From NCBI RefSeq assembly GCF_900108175.1, contig NZ_FNVO01000020.1:82978-146977 (forward strand): a DNA stretch of 64,000 nucleotides. The letters are read 5' to 3'. This DNA comes from Thermomonospora echinospora (GTDB taxonomy: Bacteria > Actinomycetota > Actinomycetes > Streptosporangiales > Streptosporangiaceae). Positions within the stretch are counted from its first letter, which is position 1. Each line of letters opens with the position of its first letter. This document shows, piece by piece, positions 24,838-34,169 of this stretch. The notes under the pieces are model-generated. The model was not told the DNA's origin and did not search any database. It saw nothing but the letters and a program-made list of their open reading frames with translations. The position numbers and the translations under genes are program-made.

Positions 24838-25872
24838 TCAGCCGCCCTCGGCCCGCTCCTTGGACAGTTCGAGGGCGATGTCGATGAGCTGGTCCTCCTG
24901 GCCGCCGATCAGCTTGCGCTCACCGGCCCGCACCAGGATCTGGGCGCCGGAGACGCCGTAGCGCTCGGCGTGCCGGGCGGCGTGCTTGAGGAAGCTGGAG
25001 TAGACCCCGGCGTAGCCCATCATGATCTCCATCCGGCCCAGCAGGCACTCGGAGTCCATCACCGGGCGGACCACGTCCTCGGCGGCATCGACGATCTTGA
25101 ACACGTCGATGCCGGTGCGGATGCCGAGCCGGTCGCACACGGCCACGAACGCCTCGACCGGGGTGTTGCCCGCCCCGGCGCCCAGCCGGCGGACCGAGCC
25201 GTCGATCTGCTTGGCGCCCGCGCGGAGGGCGGCGATGCTGTTGGCCACGCCGAGGCCGAGGTTCTCGTGGCCGTGGAAGCCGACCTGGGCGTCGTCGCCG
25301 AGCTCGGCGACCAGCGCGGCGACGCGGTCGGAGGTGTCCTCCAGGATGAGGGCGCCGGCCGAGTCCACCACGTACACGCACTGGCAGCCGGCGTCGGCCA
25401 TGATCCGCCCCTGCCGGGCCAGCACCTCCGGCGGCTGGGAGTGCGCCATCATCAGGAACCCGACGGTCTCCAGGCCCAGCTCGCGGGCCAGCCCGAAGTG
25501 CTGCACCGACACGTCGGCCTCGGTGCAGTGGGTGGCGATGCGGCAGATCCGCGCACCGTTGTCGGCGGCCTCGCGGATGTCGTCCTTGACGCCCACCCCC
25601 GGCAGCATCAGGAAGGCGATCTGGGCCTGGGTGGCGGTCTTGACCGCGGCCTTGATCAGCTCCTGCTCGGGGGTCCGGGAGAAGCCGTAGGTGAAGGAGG
25701 AGCCGCCCAGCCCGTCGCCGTGGGTGACCTCGATGACCGGGACGCCGGCCTCGTCGAGGGCGGCGACGACCGAGGTCACGTGGTCGACGGTGAACTGGTG
25801 GCGCTTGGCGTGCGAGCCGTCGCGCAGCGAGGAGTCGGTGACGCGGATGTCGAGCGTGTCGGAGTAGGGCAT
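24838..25872 (-). CDS. hsaF: 4-hydroxy-2-oxohexanoate/oxovalerate aldolase
   Basis: 344-residue DRE-TIM aldolase that cleaves 4-hydroxy-2-oxohexanoate, from rings A/B of steroids, into pyruvate and propanal, channelling the aldehyde to HsaG. It has [19 protein letters not shown] with catalytic Arg/Asp, [24 protein letters not shown], and the metal histidines in [16 protein letters not shown]. Last gene of hsaE-hsaG-hsaF, one base after hsaG. General dmpG/bphI homologues act on oxovalerate; the steroid context favours HsaF. Confidence 0.92.
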   Translation of the reverse strand: MPYSDTLDIRVTDSSLRDGSHAKRHQFTVDHVTSVVAALDEAGVPVIEVTHGDGLGGSSFTYGFSRTPEQELIKAAVKTATQAQIAFLMLPGVGVKDDIREAADNGARICRIATHCTEADVSVQHFGLARELGLETVGFLMMAHSQPPEVLARQGRIMADAGCQCVYVVDSAGALILEDTSDRVAALVAELGDDAQVGFHGHENLGLGVANSIAALRAGAKQIDGSVRRLGAGAGNTPVEAFVAVCDRLGIRTGIDVFKIVDAAEDVVRPVMDSECLLGRMEIMMGYAGVYSSFLKHAARHAERYGVSGAQILVRAGERKLIGGQEDQLIDIALELSKERAEGG

Positions 25873-25873
25873 G

Positions 25874-26770
25874 TCAGGCTCCAGCCTCGATCTCCTGGGC
25901 GAGGACCTCGCCGACCTCGGTGGCGGCGGCGGTCATGATGTCGAGGTTCCCGGCGTAGGGGGGCAGGAAGTCGCCCGCGCCCTCGACCTCCAGGAAGATG
26001 GCCACCCGGGCCATCCCGCCGGTCTCCGGCGCCGGGTCGTCGAACTGCGGCTCGGCGCGCAGCCGGTAGCCGGGGACGTAGCCGGACACCCGGCCGACGA
26101 CGTCCAGCACGGACTCGGTGATCTTGTCGCGGTCGGCGTCGGCCGGGATCGCGCAGAACACCGTGTCCCGCATGATCACCGGCGGGTCGGCCGGGTTGAG
26201 GATGATGATGGCCTTGCCCCGGCGGGCGCCGCCGATGGTCTCGATGCCGCGCGCGGTGGTCTTGGTGAACTCGTCGATGTTGGCGCGGGTGCCCGGCCCG
26301 GCCGACAGCGACGCCACCGAGGCGACGATCTCGGCGTACTCGACCGGCACCACCCGCGAGACCGCGTACACCATCGGGATGGTGGCCTGCCCGCCGCAGG
26401 TGGTCAGGTTGACGTTGTCGGCGCCCAGGTGCTCGCGCAGGTTGGCGGGCGGCACCACGGCGGGACCGACCGCGGCGGGCGTCAGGTCGATGGCCCGGAT
26501 CCCCGCCTCCCGGTAGCGGGACGCGGCGGCCCGGTGCACGTACGCCGAGGTCGCCTCGAACACCAGGTCGGGCTTCTCGGGCCGGGCCAGCAGCCAGTCG
26601 ATGCCCTCGTGGCTGGTCTCCAGGCCCAGCTCGGCGGCCCGCTTGAGCCCCTCGCTGTCGGGGTCCACCCCGACCATGTAGCGGGGCTCGATGTGCCGGC
26701 TGCGCAGCAGCTTGTACAGCAGGTCGGTGCCGATGTTGCCCGGCCCGACGATCGCGGCGGTCGCCGTCAT
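25874..26770 (-). CDS. hsaG: Acylating propanal/acetaldehyde dehydrogenase
   Basis: 298-residue CoA-dependent aldehyde dehydrogenase that oxidises propanal from HsaF to propionyl-CoA. It opens [20 protein letters not shown] (Rossmann), has the catalytic cysteine in [13 protein letters not shown], and [20 protein letters not shown] for nucleotide and channel formation. It forms a heterotetramer with HsaF in characterised systems, matching the adjacent, nearly overlapping genes here. Confidence 0.93.
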   Translation of the reverse strand: MTATAAIVGPGNIGTDLLYKLLRSRHIEPRYMVGVDPDSEGLKRAAELGLETSHEGIDWLLARPEKPDLVFEATSAYVHRAAASRYREAGIRAIDLTPAAVGPAVVPPANLREHLGADNVNLTTCGGQATIPMVYAVSRVVPVEYAEIVASVASLSAGPGTRANIDEFTKTTARGIETIGGARRGKAIIILNPADPPVIMRDTVFCAIPADADRDKITESVLDVVGRVSGYVPGYRLRAEPQFDDPAPETGGMARVAIFLEVEGAGDFLPPYAGNLDIMTAAATEVGEVLAQEIEAGA

Positions 26771-26787
26771 GGGTCACCCCCTGGGGG

Positions 26788-27570
26788 TCATTTGAACGTG
26801 AGCGAGACGGAGCCGAGGTCGGTGAAGTCGGCGGTGAAGGTCTGTCCGGCGGCCACGTCGATCGCGCGGGTGCACGAGCCGGGCAGCACCAGGTGGCCCG
26901 CCCGCAGCCGGACGCCGAACGAGGCGACCTTGCGGGCCAGCCAGGCCACGCACGTCACCGGGTTGCCCAGCACGGCGTCGGAGCGGCCGGAGACGACGGG
27001 CTCGCCGTCGCGGTACAGCGTGGCCTCGATCGCGGTCAGGTCCAGGCCCGCGGGCGGGCGGCCCGCGCCGATGACGTAGCCGGCCGAGGAGGCGTTGTCG
27101 GCGATGGTGTCGGCCAGCGCGATCCGCCAGTCGACGATCCGGCTGTCGATCAGCTCCAGGGCGGGGACGACCCGCTCGGTGGCGGCCAGTACGTCGTCCT
27201 CGGTGCAGTCCTCGCCGGGCAGGTCGGCGCCGAGCACGAACCCGACCTCGACCTCGACCCGCGGGTAGCAGTAGCGGGCGGCCTCCACCGGCTCGTCCTG
27301 CCGCAGTGCCATGTCGCCGAGCAGGTGACCGTAGTCGGGCTCGTCCACGCCCATCATCTGCTGCATCGCCTTGGACGACAGGCCGACCTTGTGGCCGCCC
27401 ACCACCGCGCCCGCCGCCACCCGGCGGCCGATGTTGATGAGCTGGATCTCGTAGGCGTCCACGGCGTCGATGCCCGGGAAGGTCTCGACGAGCGGCGGGA
27501 TCGGCGCCCGGTTCAGCTCGGCCTCGCGCAGCCGGTCGGCGGCGTCGCGGCGCTGTTCCTCGGTGAGCAT
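26788..27570 (-). CDS. hsaE: 2-hydroxypenta/hexa-2,4-dienoate hydratase
   Basis: 260-residue metal-dependent hydratase of the FAH-like fold. It hydrates 2-hydroxyhexa-2,4-dienoate, released by HsaD in steroid ring A/B breakdown, giving the HsaF substrate. Sequence marks are VGGHKVGLSSKAMQQMMGVD, YPRVEVEVGFVLG (metal-binding Glu residues), ALELIDSRIVDW and DNASSAGYVIG. First of the hsaEGF operon; a palindrome of the steroid-cluster type lies 44 bases upstream of its ATG. Confidence 0.92.
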   Translation of the reverse strand: MLTEEQRRDAADRLREAELNRAPIPPLVETFPGIDAVDAYEIQLINIGRRVAAGAVVGGHKVGLSSKAMQQMMGVDEPDYGHLLGDMALRQDEPVEAARYCYPRVEVEVGFVLGADLPGEDCTEDDVLAATERVVPALELIDSRIVDWRIALADTIADNASSAGYVIGAGRPPAGLDLTAIEATLYRDGEPVVSGRSDAVLGNPVTCVAWLARKVASFGVRLRAGHLVLPGSCTRAIDVAAGQTFTADFTDLGSVSLTFK

Positions 27571-27613
27571 GTCCGTGACGGTACGAGCGGACGGCCGGGT
27601 GCGCCCGGACGGA

Positions 27614-27628
27614 TCCCACTGGCCGGGA
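27614..27628. promoter_or_regulatory. Steroid-cluster palindrome upstream of hsaE
   Basis: TCCCACTGGCCGGGA matches 13 of 15 positions of the palindrome TCCCGSTSASCGGGA found in other gaps of this cluster. Placed 44 bases before the hsaE start in a 105-bp gap, it suits control by the KstR-like repressor. Confidence 0.55.
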
Positions 27629-27675
27629 ACGTCCGGGCGCCCGGTCCCGTCATCGTCTCCCGCGGCGGGGAGAGG

Positions 27676-28581
27676 TCAGGCCCCGTAGACGGGCTCGGGG
27701 TCCTGTGCCTTGGCCAGCAGGCCGGTGACGACGGGGCCGAGTTCGGCGGGCTCCCAGCGGGCGCCCTTGTCGACGGCGGGGCCGTGCCGGAAGCCCTCCA
27801 TGACGCACACCTTGCCGCCCTCCACCTCGAAGACCCGGCCGGTGACGTCCCTGGACTGCGATGAGCCCAGCCAGACCACCAGCGGCGAGACGTTCTCGGG
27901 GGCCATGGCGTCGAAGGCGCCCGGCTCGGGCGCCGCCATGGTCTCGGCGAACACCTCCTCGGTCATCCGGGTCCGGGCGGCCGGGGCGATGGCGTTGACG
28001 CTCACCCCGTACCGGCCCAGTTCGGCGGCGGCGACCAGGGTGAGGCCCACGATGCCGGCCTTGGCGGCCGAGTAGTTGCCCTGGCCGACGCTGCCCAGCA
28101 GCCCGGCGCCGGAGGAGGTGTTGATGATGCGGGCGTCCACCGGCTCACCGGCCTTGGCCCGCGCCCGCCAGTACGCCCCGGCGTGCTTGAGCGGCAGGAA
28201 GTGGCCCTTGAGGTGGACGCGGACGACCGCGTCCCACTCGTCCTCGCCGAGGTTGACCAGCATCCGGTCGCGCAGGAACCCGGCGTTGTTGACCAGCACG
28301 TCCAGCCCGCCGAACGTCTCGGTCGCGGTGGCGACCAGCGCGGCGGCCCCCTCGCCGGTGGCGACGTCGTGGCCGTCGGCCACCGCCTCGCCGCCCAGCG
28401 CCCGGATCTCCCGGACGACCTCGTGCGCGGGGCCCTCGTCGCCCGGCCCGCCGCCGTCCCGGCCCACCCCGAGGTCGTTGACCACCACCTTGGCGCCCTG
28501 CCGGGCGAACTCCAGCGCGTGCGCGCGGCCGAGGCCGCGCCCGGCCCCGGTGACGATGACGACGCGTCCCGCACAGATCAT
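27676..28581 (-). CDS. Short-chain dehydrogenase, Hsd4A/MFE-2 type
   Basis: 301-residue SDR with TGAGRGLGRAHALEFA (cofactor glycine motif), LDVLVNNAG, and the catalytic INTSSGAG...YSAAKAG (Ser, Tyr, Lys). The sequence FLRDRMLVNLGEDEWDAVVR, then VHLKGHFLPLKHAGAYWR, is typical of the 17-beta-HSD4 type, which oxidises 3-hydroxyacyl-CoA or 17-hydroxy groups. It is downstream of fadD3 and fadA6 and likely serves beta-oxidation of ring or side-chain CoA esters. ATG at 28581 follows GGAGC, 11 bases after fadA6. A related SDR at 42570 matches ChsB1 better. Confidence 0.8.
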   Translation of the reverse strand: MICAGRVVIVTGAGRGLGRAHALEFARQGAKVVVNDLGVGRDGGGPGDEGPAHEVVREIRALGGEAVADGHDVATGEGAAALVATATETFGGLDVLVNNAGFLRDRMLVNLGEDEWDAVVRVHLKGHFLPLKHAGAYWRARAKAGEPVDARIINTSSGAGLLGSVGQGNYSAAKAGIVGLTLVAAAELGRYGVSVNAIAPAARTRMTEEVFAETMAAPEPGAFDAMAPENVSPLVVWLGSSQSRDVTGRVFEVEGGKVCVMEGFRHGPAVDKGARWEPAELGPVVTGLLAKAQDPEPVYGA

Positions 28582-28592
28582 GGGGCGGCTCC

Positions 28593-29747
28593 TCACAGAC
28601 GCTCGATGATGGTGACGTTGGCCTGGCCGCCGCCCTCGCACATGGTCTGTAGCCCGTACCGGCCGCCGGTGCGCTCCAGGTGGTGCAGCAGCGTGGTCAT
28701 CAGCCGGGCGCCGGTCGCGCCGAGGGGGTGGCCGAGGGCGATGGCGCCGCCGTGCGGGTTGACCCGGGCGGGATCGGCGCCGGTGTCCTTGAGCCAGGCC
28801 AGCACCACGCTGGCGAACGCCTCGTTGATCTCCACGGCGTCGATCTGGTCGATCGTCATCCCGGTTTTGCGCAGGGCGTGCTCGGTGGCGGGGATGGGGG
28901 CCGACAGCATCCGGATCGGGTCCTCGCCGCGGGCGGACAGGTGGTGGACGCGGGCGCGCGGCGTCAGGCCGTGTTCGCGGACGGCCCGCTCGGAGGCGAT
29001 CAGCAGCGCGGCCGCCCCGTCGGAGATCTGCGAGGACACCGCGGCGGTGAGTCGGCCGCCGTCCATCAGCGTCTTCAGGGACGCCATCTTCTCCAGGGTG
29101 GTGTCGCGGCGCGGGCCCTCGTCGTCCGACACGCCCTCCAGGGGGGCGGTCTCCTTGGTGAACAGGCCGCCGTCGATCGCGGCGATGGCGCGCTGGTGGG
29201 ACCGGTAGGCGAACGCCTCCATGTCCTCGCGCGACAGGTCCCACTCGCGGGCGATCTGCTCGGCCCCGGCGAACTGCGACACCTCGACGTCGCCGTAGCG
29301 GGCCGTCCAGCCCCGGGAGCCGGCGAACGGGCCGTCGGTGAATCCGAGCGGCGCGGCGGCCGTCATCGCCGACCCGATCGGGATCTGCGACATGTTCTGC
29401 ACGCCGCCGGCGACCACCAGGTCGCTGGTGCCCGACAGCACCGCCTGCGCGGCGAAGTGCACCGCCTGCTGGGAGGACCCGCACTGGCGGTCGACCGTCA
29501 CCCCGGGCACGTGCTCGGGCAGCCCGGCGGCCAGCCAGCAGGTGCGGGCGATGTCCCCGGCCTGCGGGCCGATGGCGTCCACACAGCCGAAGACCACGTC
29601 CTCCACCGCGCCCGGGTCCACGCCGGTGCGTTCCATCAGCGCGGTCAGCACATGGGCGCCCAGATCCGCCGGATGCACCCCCGACAACCCGCCGCCGCGC
29701 CGCCCCACCGGGGAGCGGACGGCGTCGACGATATAGGCCTCAGCCAT
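28593..29747 (-). CDS. fadA6: Steroid 3-ketoacyl-CoA thiolase, FadA6-like
   Basis: 384-residue thiolase. It opens MAEAYIVDAVRSPVGRRGGG, has CVDAIGPQAGDIARTCWLAA, the nucleophilic cysteine in VDRQCGSSQQAVHF, VAGGVQNMSQIPIGSAM, INEAFASVVL, the histidine in NPHGGAIALGHPLGATGARL and the last cysteine in MCEGGGQAN. This set closely follows mycobacterial FadA6, which acts in steroid C/D-ring degradation. It overlaps fadD3 by 8 bases, so co-translation is likely. Confidence 0.85.
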   Translation of the reverse strand: MAEAYIVDAVRSPVGRRGGGLSGVHPADLGAHVLTALMERTGVDPGAVEDVVFGCVDAIGPQAGDIARTCWLAAGLPEHVPGVTVDRQCGSSQQAVHFAAQAVLSGTSDLVVAGGVQNMSQIPIGSAMTAAAPLGFTDGPFAGSRGWTARYGDVEVSQFAGAEQIAREWDLSREDMEAFAYRSHQRAIAAIDGGLFTKETAPLEGVSDDEGPRRDTTLEKMASLKTLMDGGRLTAAVSSQISDGAAALLIASERAVREHGLTPRARVHHLSARGEDPIRMLSAPIPATEHALRKTGMTIDQIDAVEINEAFASVVLAWLKDTGADPARVNPHGGAIALGHPLGATGARLMTTLLHHLERTGGRYGLQTMCEGGGQANVTIIERL

Positions 29748-31305
29748 GGGAAATCTCCTTGCGTAGGTCCACCTTGCGGACTTTGCCGGCGGCGTTGCGC
29801 GGGAAGTCGTCGACGAAGACGACCTCGCGCGGCACCTTGAAGTTGGCCAGCCGTTCCCGGCAGTGGTCGATGAGGTCCTCGGCGGTGACGTGCCGGCCCG
29901 GACGGGTGCGGACGTAGGCCCGGCCGACCTCGCCCATCCGTTCGTCGGGCACGCCGATGACGGCGGCCTCGGCGACCGCGTCGTGCCGGGCGAGCGCCGC
30001 CTCGACCTCGGCGGGGTACACGTTGAACCCGCCGACGGTGAACATGTCCTTGGACCGGCCGGTGACGGTGAGGTAGCCGCGCTCGTCCAGCCGGCCCCGG
30101 TCTCCGGTAATCAGCCACCCCTCGCGGATCGTCTCCGCCGTGGCCTGCGGGTCGTCGAGGTAGCCGGGCATCACGTTGTAGCCGCGGACGAGGATCTCGC
30201 CGTCCTCGCCCGCGGGCACCGGCCTGCCTTCGGCGTCGGCCACCATGACCTCAACGTCGGCGATGGCGCGGCCGGAGGTGCCGGCCACCGTGACGTCGTC
30301 GTCCTCGACCGAGCAGGCGGTGACCGTGCCACTGGACTCCGTCAGCCCGTAGGCGGTGACCACCTGCGGGAACAGCGCACGCATCCGCCGGACCAGGGCC
30401 ACCGGCACGTCGGCGGCGCCCGTCACCGCCAGCCGCAGCGAGGACAGGTCGTGGCGGGACAGGTCCGGGGCGTCCAGCAGCGAGGTGTACAGGGTCGGCG
30501 GGCCGGGCAGCACGGTGATCTTCTCGGCCTCGATCAGCCGCAGCGCCTCCCCCGCGTCAAAAACTCGTTGCAACACCATCGTGGCCCCGCGCAGCAGGCA
30601 GGCGAGGATCCCCGCCTTGAAGCCGAAACTGTGGAAGAACGGGTTGATGATGAGGTACCGGTCCCCGGCGGTCACTCCCGTACGGTCCGACCAGGCCAGA
30701 TAGGTGCGCACGTTCTGGGCGTGCGTGCACGGCACGCCCTTGGGCCGCCCGGTGGTGCCGGAGGTGAACATGATGTCGGCGACGTCGCCCGGCGCGACCG
30801 GCTCCGGGTCCGGGCCGCTGGCGCCTGCGCCCAGCCATCGTTCCCAGGAGATCACCCCGGGACGCTCCGGGCCGTTGAAGGTGACCACGGTCTGCAGGTC
30901 GGGCAGTTCCGGGATCGTGCCGGTGCCGTCCAGGCCGAGCATGGCCGGGTAGTCCAGGCCGAGGAAGCCGTCCTCGACGAACAGCGTCCGCACCTTCGCC
31001 TTGGCCAGCGGCCAGCGTGCCTCCTCGCCCTTGAAGCGGGTGTTGAGCGGCACCAGCACCGCCCCGGCGGTGACCGCGCCCAGGGCGGCCACCATCCAGG
31101 TCAGGCCGTTGGGCGCCCAGACGGCGACCCGGTCGCCGACGCCGACGCCGGAGGCGGTGAACGCCCGTGCGGCCGCCCGCACCTGTTCGCCGAGCCGGGC
31201 ATAGGTCACCCGGACCATCCCGTCCACGACCGCCTCGACGTCCGGGAACTCGCGGACGGCGCGGTCCAGCACCGCCGGGATCGTCAACGCGTCCTGCTCG
31301 CTCAT
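29740..31305 (-). CDS. fadD3: HIP-CoA ligase, FadD3-like acyl-CoA synthetase
   Basis: 521-residue adenylate-forming ligase. The P-loop is IMFTSGTTGRPKGVPCTH, then INPFFHSFGFKAG, TAYGLTESSGTV, GWLITGDRGRLDERGYL and the C-terminal PRNAAGKVRKVDLRKE with its lysine. FadD3 activates HIP, the bicyclic remnant of steroids, for C/D-ring breakdown; linkage to fadA6 and the steroid context supports this over a general fatty-acid ligase. It starts at ATG 31305, divergent from an SDR, with a palindrome in the gap. Confidence 0.82.
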   Translation of the reverse strand: MSEQDALTIPAVLDRAVREFPDVEAVVDGMVRVTYARLGEQVRAAARAFTASGVGVGDRVAVWAPNGLTWMVAALGAVTAGAVLVPLNTRFKGEEARWPLAKAKVRTLFVEDGFLGLDYPAMLGLDGTGTIPELPDLQTVVTFNGPERPGVISWERWLGAGASGPDPEPVAPGDVADIMFTSGTTGRPKGVPCTHAQNVRTYLAWSDRTGVTAGDRYLIINPFFHSFGFKAGILACLLRGATMVLQRVFDAGEALRLIEAEKITVLPGPPTLYTSLLDAPDLSRHDLSSLRLAVTGAADVPVALVRRMRALFPQVVTAYGLTESSGTVTACSVEDDDVTVAGTSGRAIADVEVMVADAEGRPVPAGEDGEILVRGYNVMPGYLDDPQATAETIREGWLITGDRGRLDERGYLTVTGRSKDMFTVGGFNVYPAEVEAALARHDAVAEAAVIGVPDERMGEVGRAYVRTRPGRHVTAEDLIDHCRERLANFKVPREVVFVDDFPRNAAGKVRKVDLRKEISHG

Positions 31306-31347
31306 GGCCACATGGTGGCGACCGGACCGGCGTGCGCGGAGGAGTGA

Positions 31348-31362
31348 TCCCGGTGACCGGTA
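31348..31362. promoter_or_regulatory. Steroid-cluster palindrome between fadD3 and an SDR gene
   Basis: TCCCGGTGACCGGTA matches the 15-bp steroid palindrome at 14 positions. It sits centrally in the 127-bp gap between divergent starts 31305 and 31433, able to control both. Confidence 0.65.
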
Positions 31363-31432
31363 TGCGCGCCTCCCTCCGGCGGGAGGTGACCGTACTCTCC
31401 GCGCAACCTGTAGTCGTCGCGTGAGGAGCGGG

Positions 31433-32200
31433 ATGGACACGGCGGTGGACTTCAGCGGCCGGGCGGTGCTGGTCACCGGGGGGACCAGGGGCATCGGAGC
31501 CGTGATCGCCGAGGCGTTCCTGGCCGCCGGCGCCGAGGTGACGGTGTGCGGGCGCGGCGAGCCCGGGACGCTGCCGGGCGCGGGCGGGCGGACGGCGCGG
31601 TTCCTGGCCGCCGACATCCGGGACGCCGGGGCGGCGGCGGAGCTGGTGGAGCGGGCGGCCGCACGGATGGGCCGGCTGGACGTGCTGGTCAACAACGCCG
31701 GCGGCTCGCCGGACGCGGACGCCGCGACGGTCTCCCCCCGCTTCGTGGAACGGATCGTGCAGCTGAACCTGCTGGCCCCGTTCTATGTGGCGCAGCCCGC
31801 CAACAAGATCATGCAGGGCCAGGAGACCGGCGGGTCGATCATCAACATCGGCAGCGTCTCCGGGAGCGACCCGCAGCCGCGCACCGCCGCCTACACCGCC
31901 GCCAAGGCGGGCCTGCTGGCCCTCACCCGGGCGCTGGCACTGGAGTGGTCCCCGAAGGTGCGGGTCAACCACATCACCACCGGCCTGGTGCTCACCGAGG
32001 CCGCCGCCCACAACTACGGCGACGACGACGGCGCGACCATCGGCGCCCTGATCCCGATGGGGCGGATGGCAGTCCCGCAGGACGTGGCCAACGCCTGCCT
32101 CTACCTGGCCAGTGACCTGGCGTCGTACGTGACGGGCGCGGACCTGGCCGTTCACGGCGGCGGCGAGATCCCCGCCCGCTACGTCGTGACGCGGAACTGA
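31433..32200 (+). CDS. Short-chain dehydrogenase of the steroid cluster
   Basis: 255-residue SDR: VTGGTRGIGAVIAEAFLAAG (cofactor binding), LDVLVNNAGG, INIGSVSGSDPQPRTAAYTA followed by AKAGLLALTRALALEW (catalytic Ser-Tyr-Lys), and a C-terminal LASDLASYVTGADLAVHGGG. In mycobacterial clusters SDRs in this position act on HIP-CoA or side-chain intermediates (IpdF and relatives), but I cannot decide which. ATG 31433 follows GAGGAG. Divergent from fadD3 and overlapping the convergent hydratase gene by 22 bases. Confidence 0.8.
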   Translation: MDTAVDFSGRAVLVTGGTRGIGAVIAEAFLAAGAEVTVCGRGEPGTLPGAGGRTARFLAADIRDAGAAAELVERAAARMGRLDVLVNNAGGSPDADAATVSPRFVERIVQLNLLAPFYVAQPANKIMQGQETGGSIINIGSVSGSDPQPRTAAYTAAKAGLLALTRALALEWSPKVRVNHITTGLVLTEAAAHNYGDDDGATIGALIPMGRMAVPQDVANACLYLASDLASYVTGADLAVHGGGEIPARYVVTRN

Positions 32201-32982
32201 GCCCGGCCGCCGGAGACGACCGTCGTGCCGTCGACGGCGGCCTCGAACAGCACCGCCTCCCCGTCGTTCCAACCGGTCACCTGTAGCCGGTCGCCGGGGA
32301 ACACCGGGGCGGCGAACCGGCCTTCCAGCTCCACCAGGTCGGCCGGGTGCGCCCCGGCCGCCTCGGCCAGCGGCAGCGTGACGGCGGCCAGGGTGCACAG
32401 CCCGTGCAGGAACGGGCGGGGCATCCCGGCGGTCTTGGCCGCCTCCGGGTCGATGTGCATGTGGTGGCGGTCGCCGAGCAGCCGGTAGAGCGCGGCCTGG
32501 TTGGGCGCGGTCTGAACGGTCAACTCGTGGTCGGGCGGCGCGTCGGGGCGCCTGCGCGCCGACGGTCCGCGCTCACCGCCGAAGCCCCCGCGACCGGGGG
32601 CGAACAGCGACCAGGTGGCCTCGAAGTACGCGCTGTCCACCACCACCTCGAAGATCGCGGCCCTGCCCTTGTCCCAGACCTCCGCCACGCGGGCGGTCAT
32701 CTCCAGCTCTCCCGACCTCGGCAGCGGCCTGCGGACCCGCAGCCGCTGCGAGCCGTGCACGGCGGTGGTGACGTCGAAGGCGCCCGCCGAGCCGAGCGCG
32801 TCGGGCGCCCACTGCGCCCGGGTGAGGGCGAAGGTGGGCAGCACCCGCAGCCGCTCCTCGAACACCAGGTCCAGGTCTCCCGGCGAGGCGCCCACGGCCA
32901 GCGCGTACAGGATCGCCTCGTCCTCGTCGTAGGCGGCCGTCCGGGTGCCGAGCCCGCGGCCCCGCCACTGTCCGGCGTTCAC
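32179..32982 (-). CDS. Double hot-dog enoyl-CoA hydratase, Hsd4B-like
   Basis: 267-residue protein with two hot-dog halves, as in hydratase 2 of MFE-2. The C-terminal half bears the catalytic motif YRLLGDRHHMHIDPEAAKTA, then RPFLHGLCTLA, with Asp and His of hydratase 2. The N-terminal half (EERLRVLPTFALTRAQW) is the inactive substrate-holding copy. It likely hydrates steroid side-chain enoyl-CoAs, as proposed for mycobacterial Rv3538/Hsd4B. The GTG start at 32982 overlaps the ltp2 stop by 4 bases, ending the side-chain operon. Confidence 0.8.
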   Translation of the reverse strand: MNAGQWRGRGLGTRTAAYDEDEAILYALAVGASPGDLDLVFEERLRVLPTFALTRAQWAPDALGSAGAFDVTTAVHGSQRLRVRRPLPRSGELEMTARVAEVWDKGRAAIFEVVVDSAYFEATWSLFAPGRGGFGGERGPSARRRPDAPPDHELTVQTAPNQAALYRLLGDRHHMHIDPEAAKTAGMPRPFLHGLCTLAAVTLPLAEAAGAHPADLVELEGRFAAPVFPGDRLQVTGWNDGEAVLFEAAVDGTTVVSGGRAQFRVTT

Positions 32983-34169
32983 CGGTCCGTCCCCAGGACC
33001 AGCCCGCTGGTGGGGACGCCCGTGCCGGCGGTGACCAGCACGTAGCCCAGGTCGCCGGGCTGGTTCACCGAGGTCCCCCGGATCAGCCGGACGGCCTCGG
33101 CGATGCCGTTCATGCCGTGGATGTAGGCCTCGCCGAGCTGGCCGCCATGGGTGTTGAACGGCAGCCGCCCGCCGACCTCCAGATGCCCGTCGGCGATGAA
33201 GTCCTTGGCCTCGCCGCGCGCGCAAAAGCCCAGCTCCTCCAGTTGCGGCAGCACCAGCGGGGTGAAGTGGTCGTACAGGATCGCCGCCCCCACGTCGGCC
33301 GGGGTCAGCCCGCTCTGCGCGTACAGTTGCCGCCCGACCAGCCCCATCTCCGGGATGCCGCTGATCTCGGGCCGGTAGTAACTGGTCATCATGTGCTGGT
33401 CGTTGCCGGAGCCCTGTGCCGCCGCCATGACCAGCGCGGGCGGGTGCGGCAGGTCGCGGGCCCGTTCGGCGGACACCACCACCAGGGCCTGCCCGCCGTC
33501 GCTCTCCTGGCAGCAGTCCAGCAGGTGCAGCGGCTCGGCGATCCAGCGGGACGCCTGGTGGTCGGCCAGGGTGATGGGCCGCCCGTAGAACCAGGCGGCC
33601 GGGTTGGTGGCGGCGTGCCTGCGGTCGACCACGGCGACACGGCCGAAGTCCTCGCTGGTCGCCCCGTACTCGTGCATGTAGCGGCGAGCGAACATGGCCA
33701 CCCACTGCGCCGGGGTGTTCAGCCCGAACGGGGTCATCCACGCGTAGGCGGCGTCGTCGGCGCCGACGTCCAGCGGCCGGTTCGCCTGGCCGAGGCCGTA
33801 GCGGTGGCCGGACCGCTCGTTGAACGCCCGGTAGCACACCACCACGTCGGCGATCCCGGTGGCGACGGCCATCGCCGCCTGCTGGACCGTGCCGCAGGCG
33901 GCCCCGCCGCCGTAGCCGACGCGGGAGAAGAACCTCAGCTCGCCGATGCCGGTGTTGCGGGCGACGTGGATCTCGGAGTTGGTGTCGGCGGTGAAGGTGA
34001 CCAGGCCGTCCACGTCGGAGGGCTCCAGCCCGGCGTCGGCGATCGCCGCCAGCACCGCCTCACAGGCCAGCCGCAGCTCACTGCGGCCGGACTCCTTGGA
34101 GAACTCGGTGGCGCCGATCCCGGCGATGGCCGCGGCCCCCGACAACCGGTTCGCTTCCGGCTCGGTCAA
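32979..34169 (-). CDS. ltp2: Steroid side-chain aldolase Ltp2
   Basis: 396-residue thiolase-fold aldolase. With the DUF35 part of ChsH2, Ltp2 cleaves the 17-hydroxy-C22-CoA intermediate, releasing propionyl-CoA and a 17-ketosteroid. The N-terminus reads AAAIAGIGATEFSKESGRSE; FFSRVGYGGGAACGTVQQAA and YDHFTPLVLPQLEELGFC follow, with the C-terminal NTHGGQLGEAYIHGMNGIAE. Flanked by chsH1/chsH2/chsE1/chsE2 in the order seen in the Mtb igr region, with 4-base overlaps on both sides. Confidence 0.9.
   Translation of the reverse strand: MTEPEANRLSGAAAIAGIGATEFSKESGRSELRLACEAVLAAIADAGLEPSDVDGLVTFTADTNSEIHVARNTGIGELRFFSRVGYGGGAACGTVQQAAMAVATGIADVVVCYRAFNERSGHRYGLGQANRPLDVGADDAAYAWMTPFGLNTPAQWVAMFARRYMHEYGATSEDFGRVAVVDRRHAATNPAAWFYGRPITLADHQASRWIAEPLHLLDCCQESDGGQALVVVSAERARDLPHPPALVMAAAQGSGNDQHMMTSYYRPEISGIPEMGLVGRQLYAQSGLTPADVGAAILYDHFTPLVLPQLEELGFCARGEAKDFIADGHLEVGGRLPFNTHGGQLGEAYIHGMNGIAEAVRLIRGTSVNQPGDLGYVLVTAGTGVPTSGLVLGTDR

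Noticed and set aside
31371..31384. Second operator TCCCTCCGGCGGGA next to the 31348 site
   Set aside because: It is 14 bp rather than 15 and its centre does not fit the consensus; a GC-rich chance palindrome is as likely.
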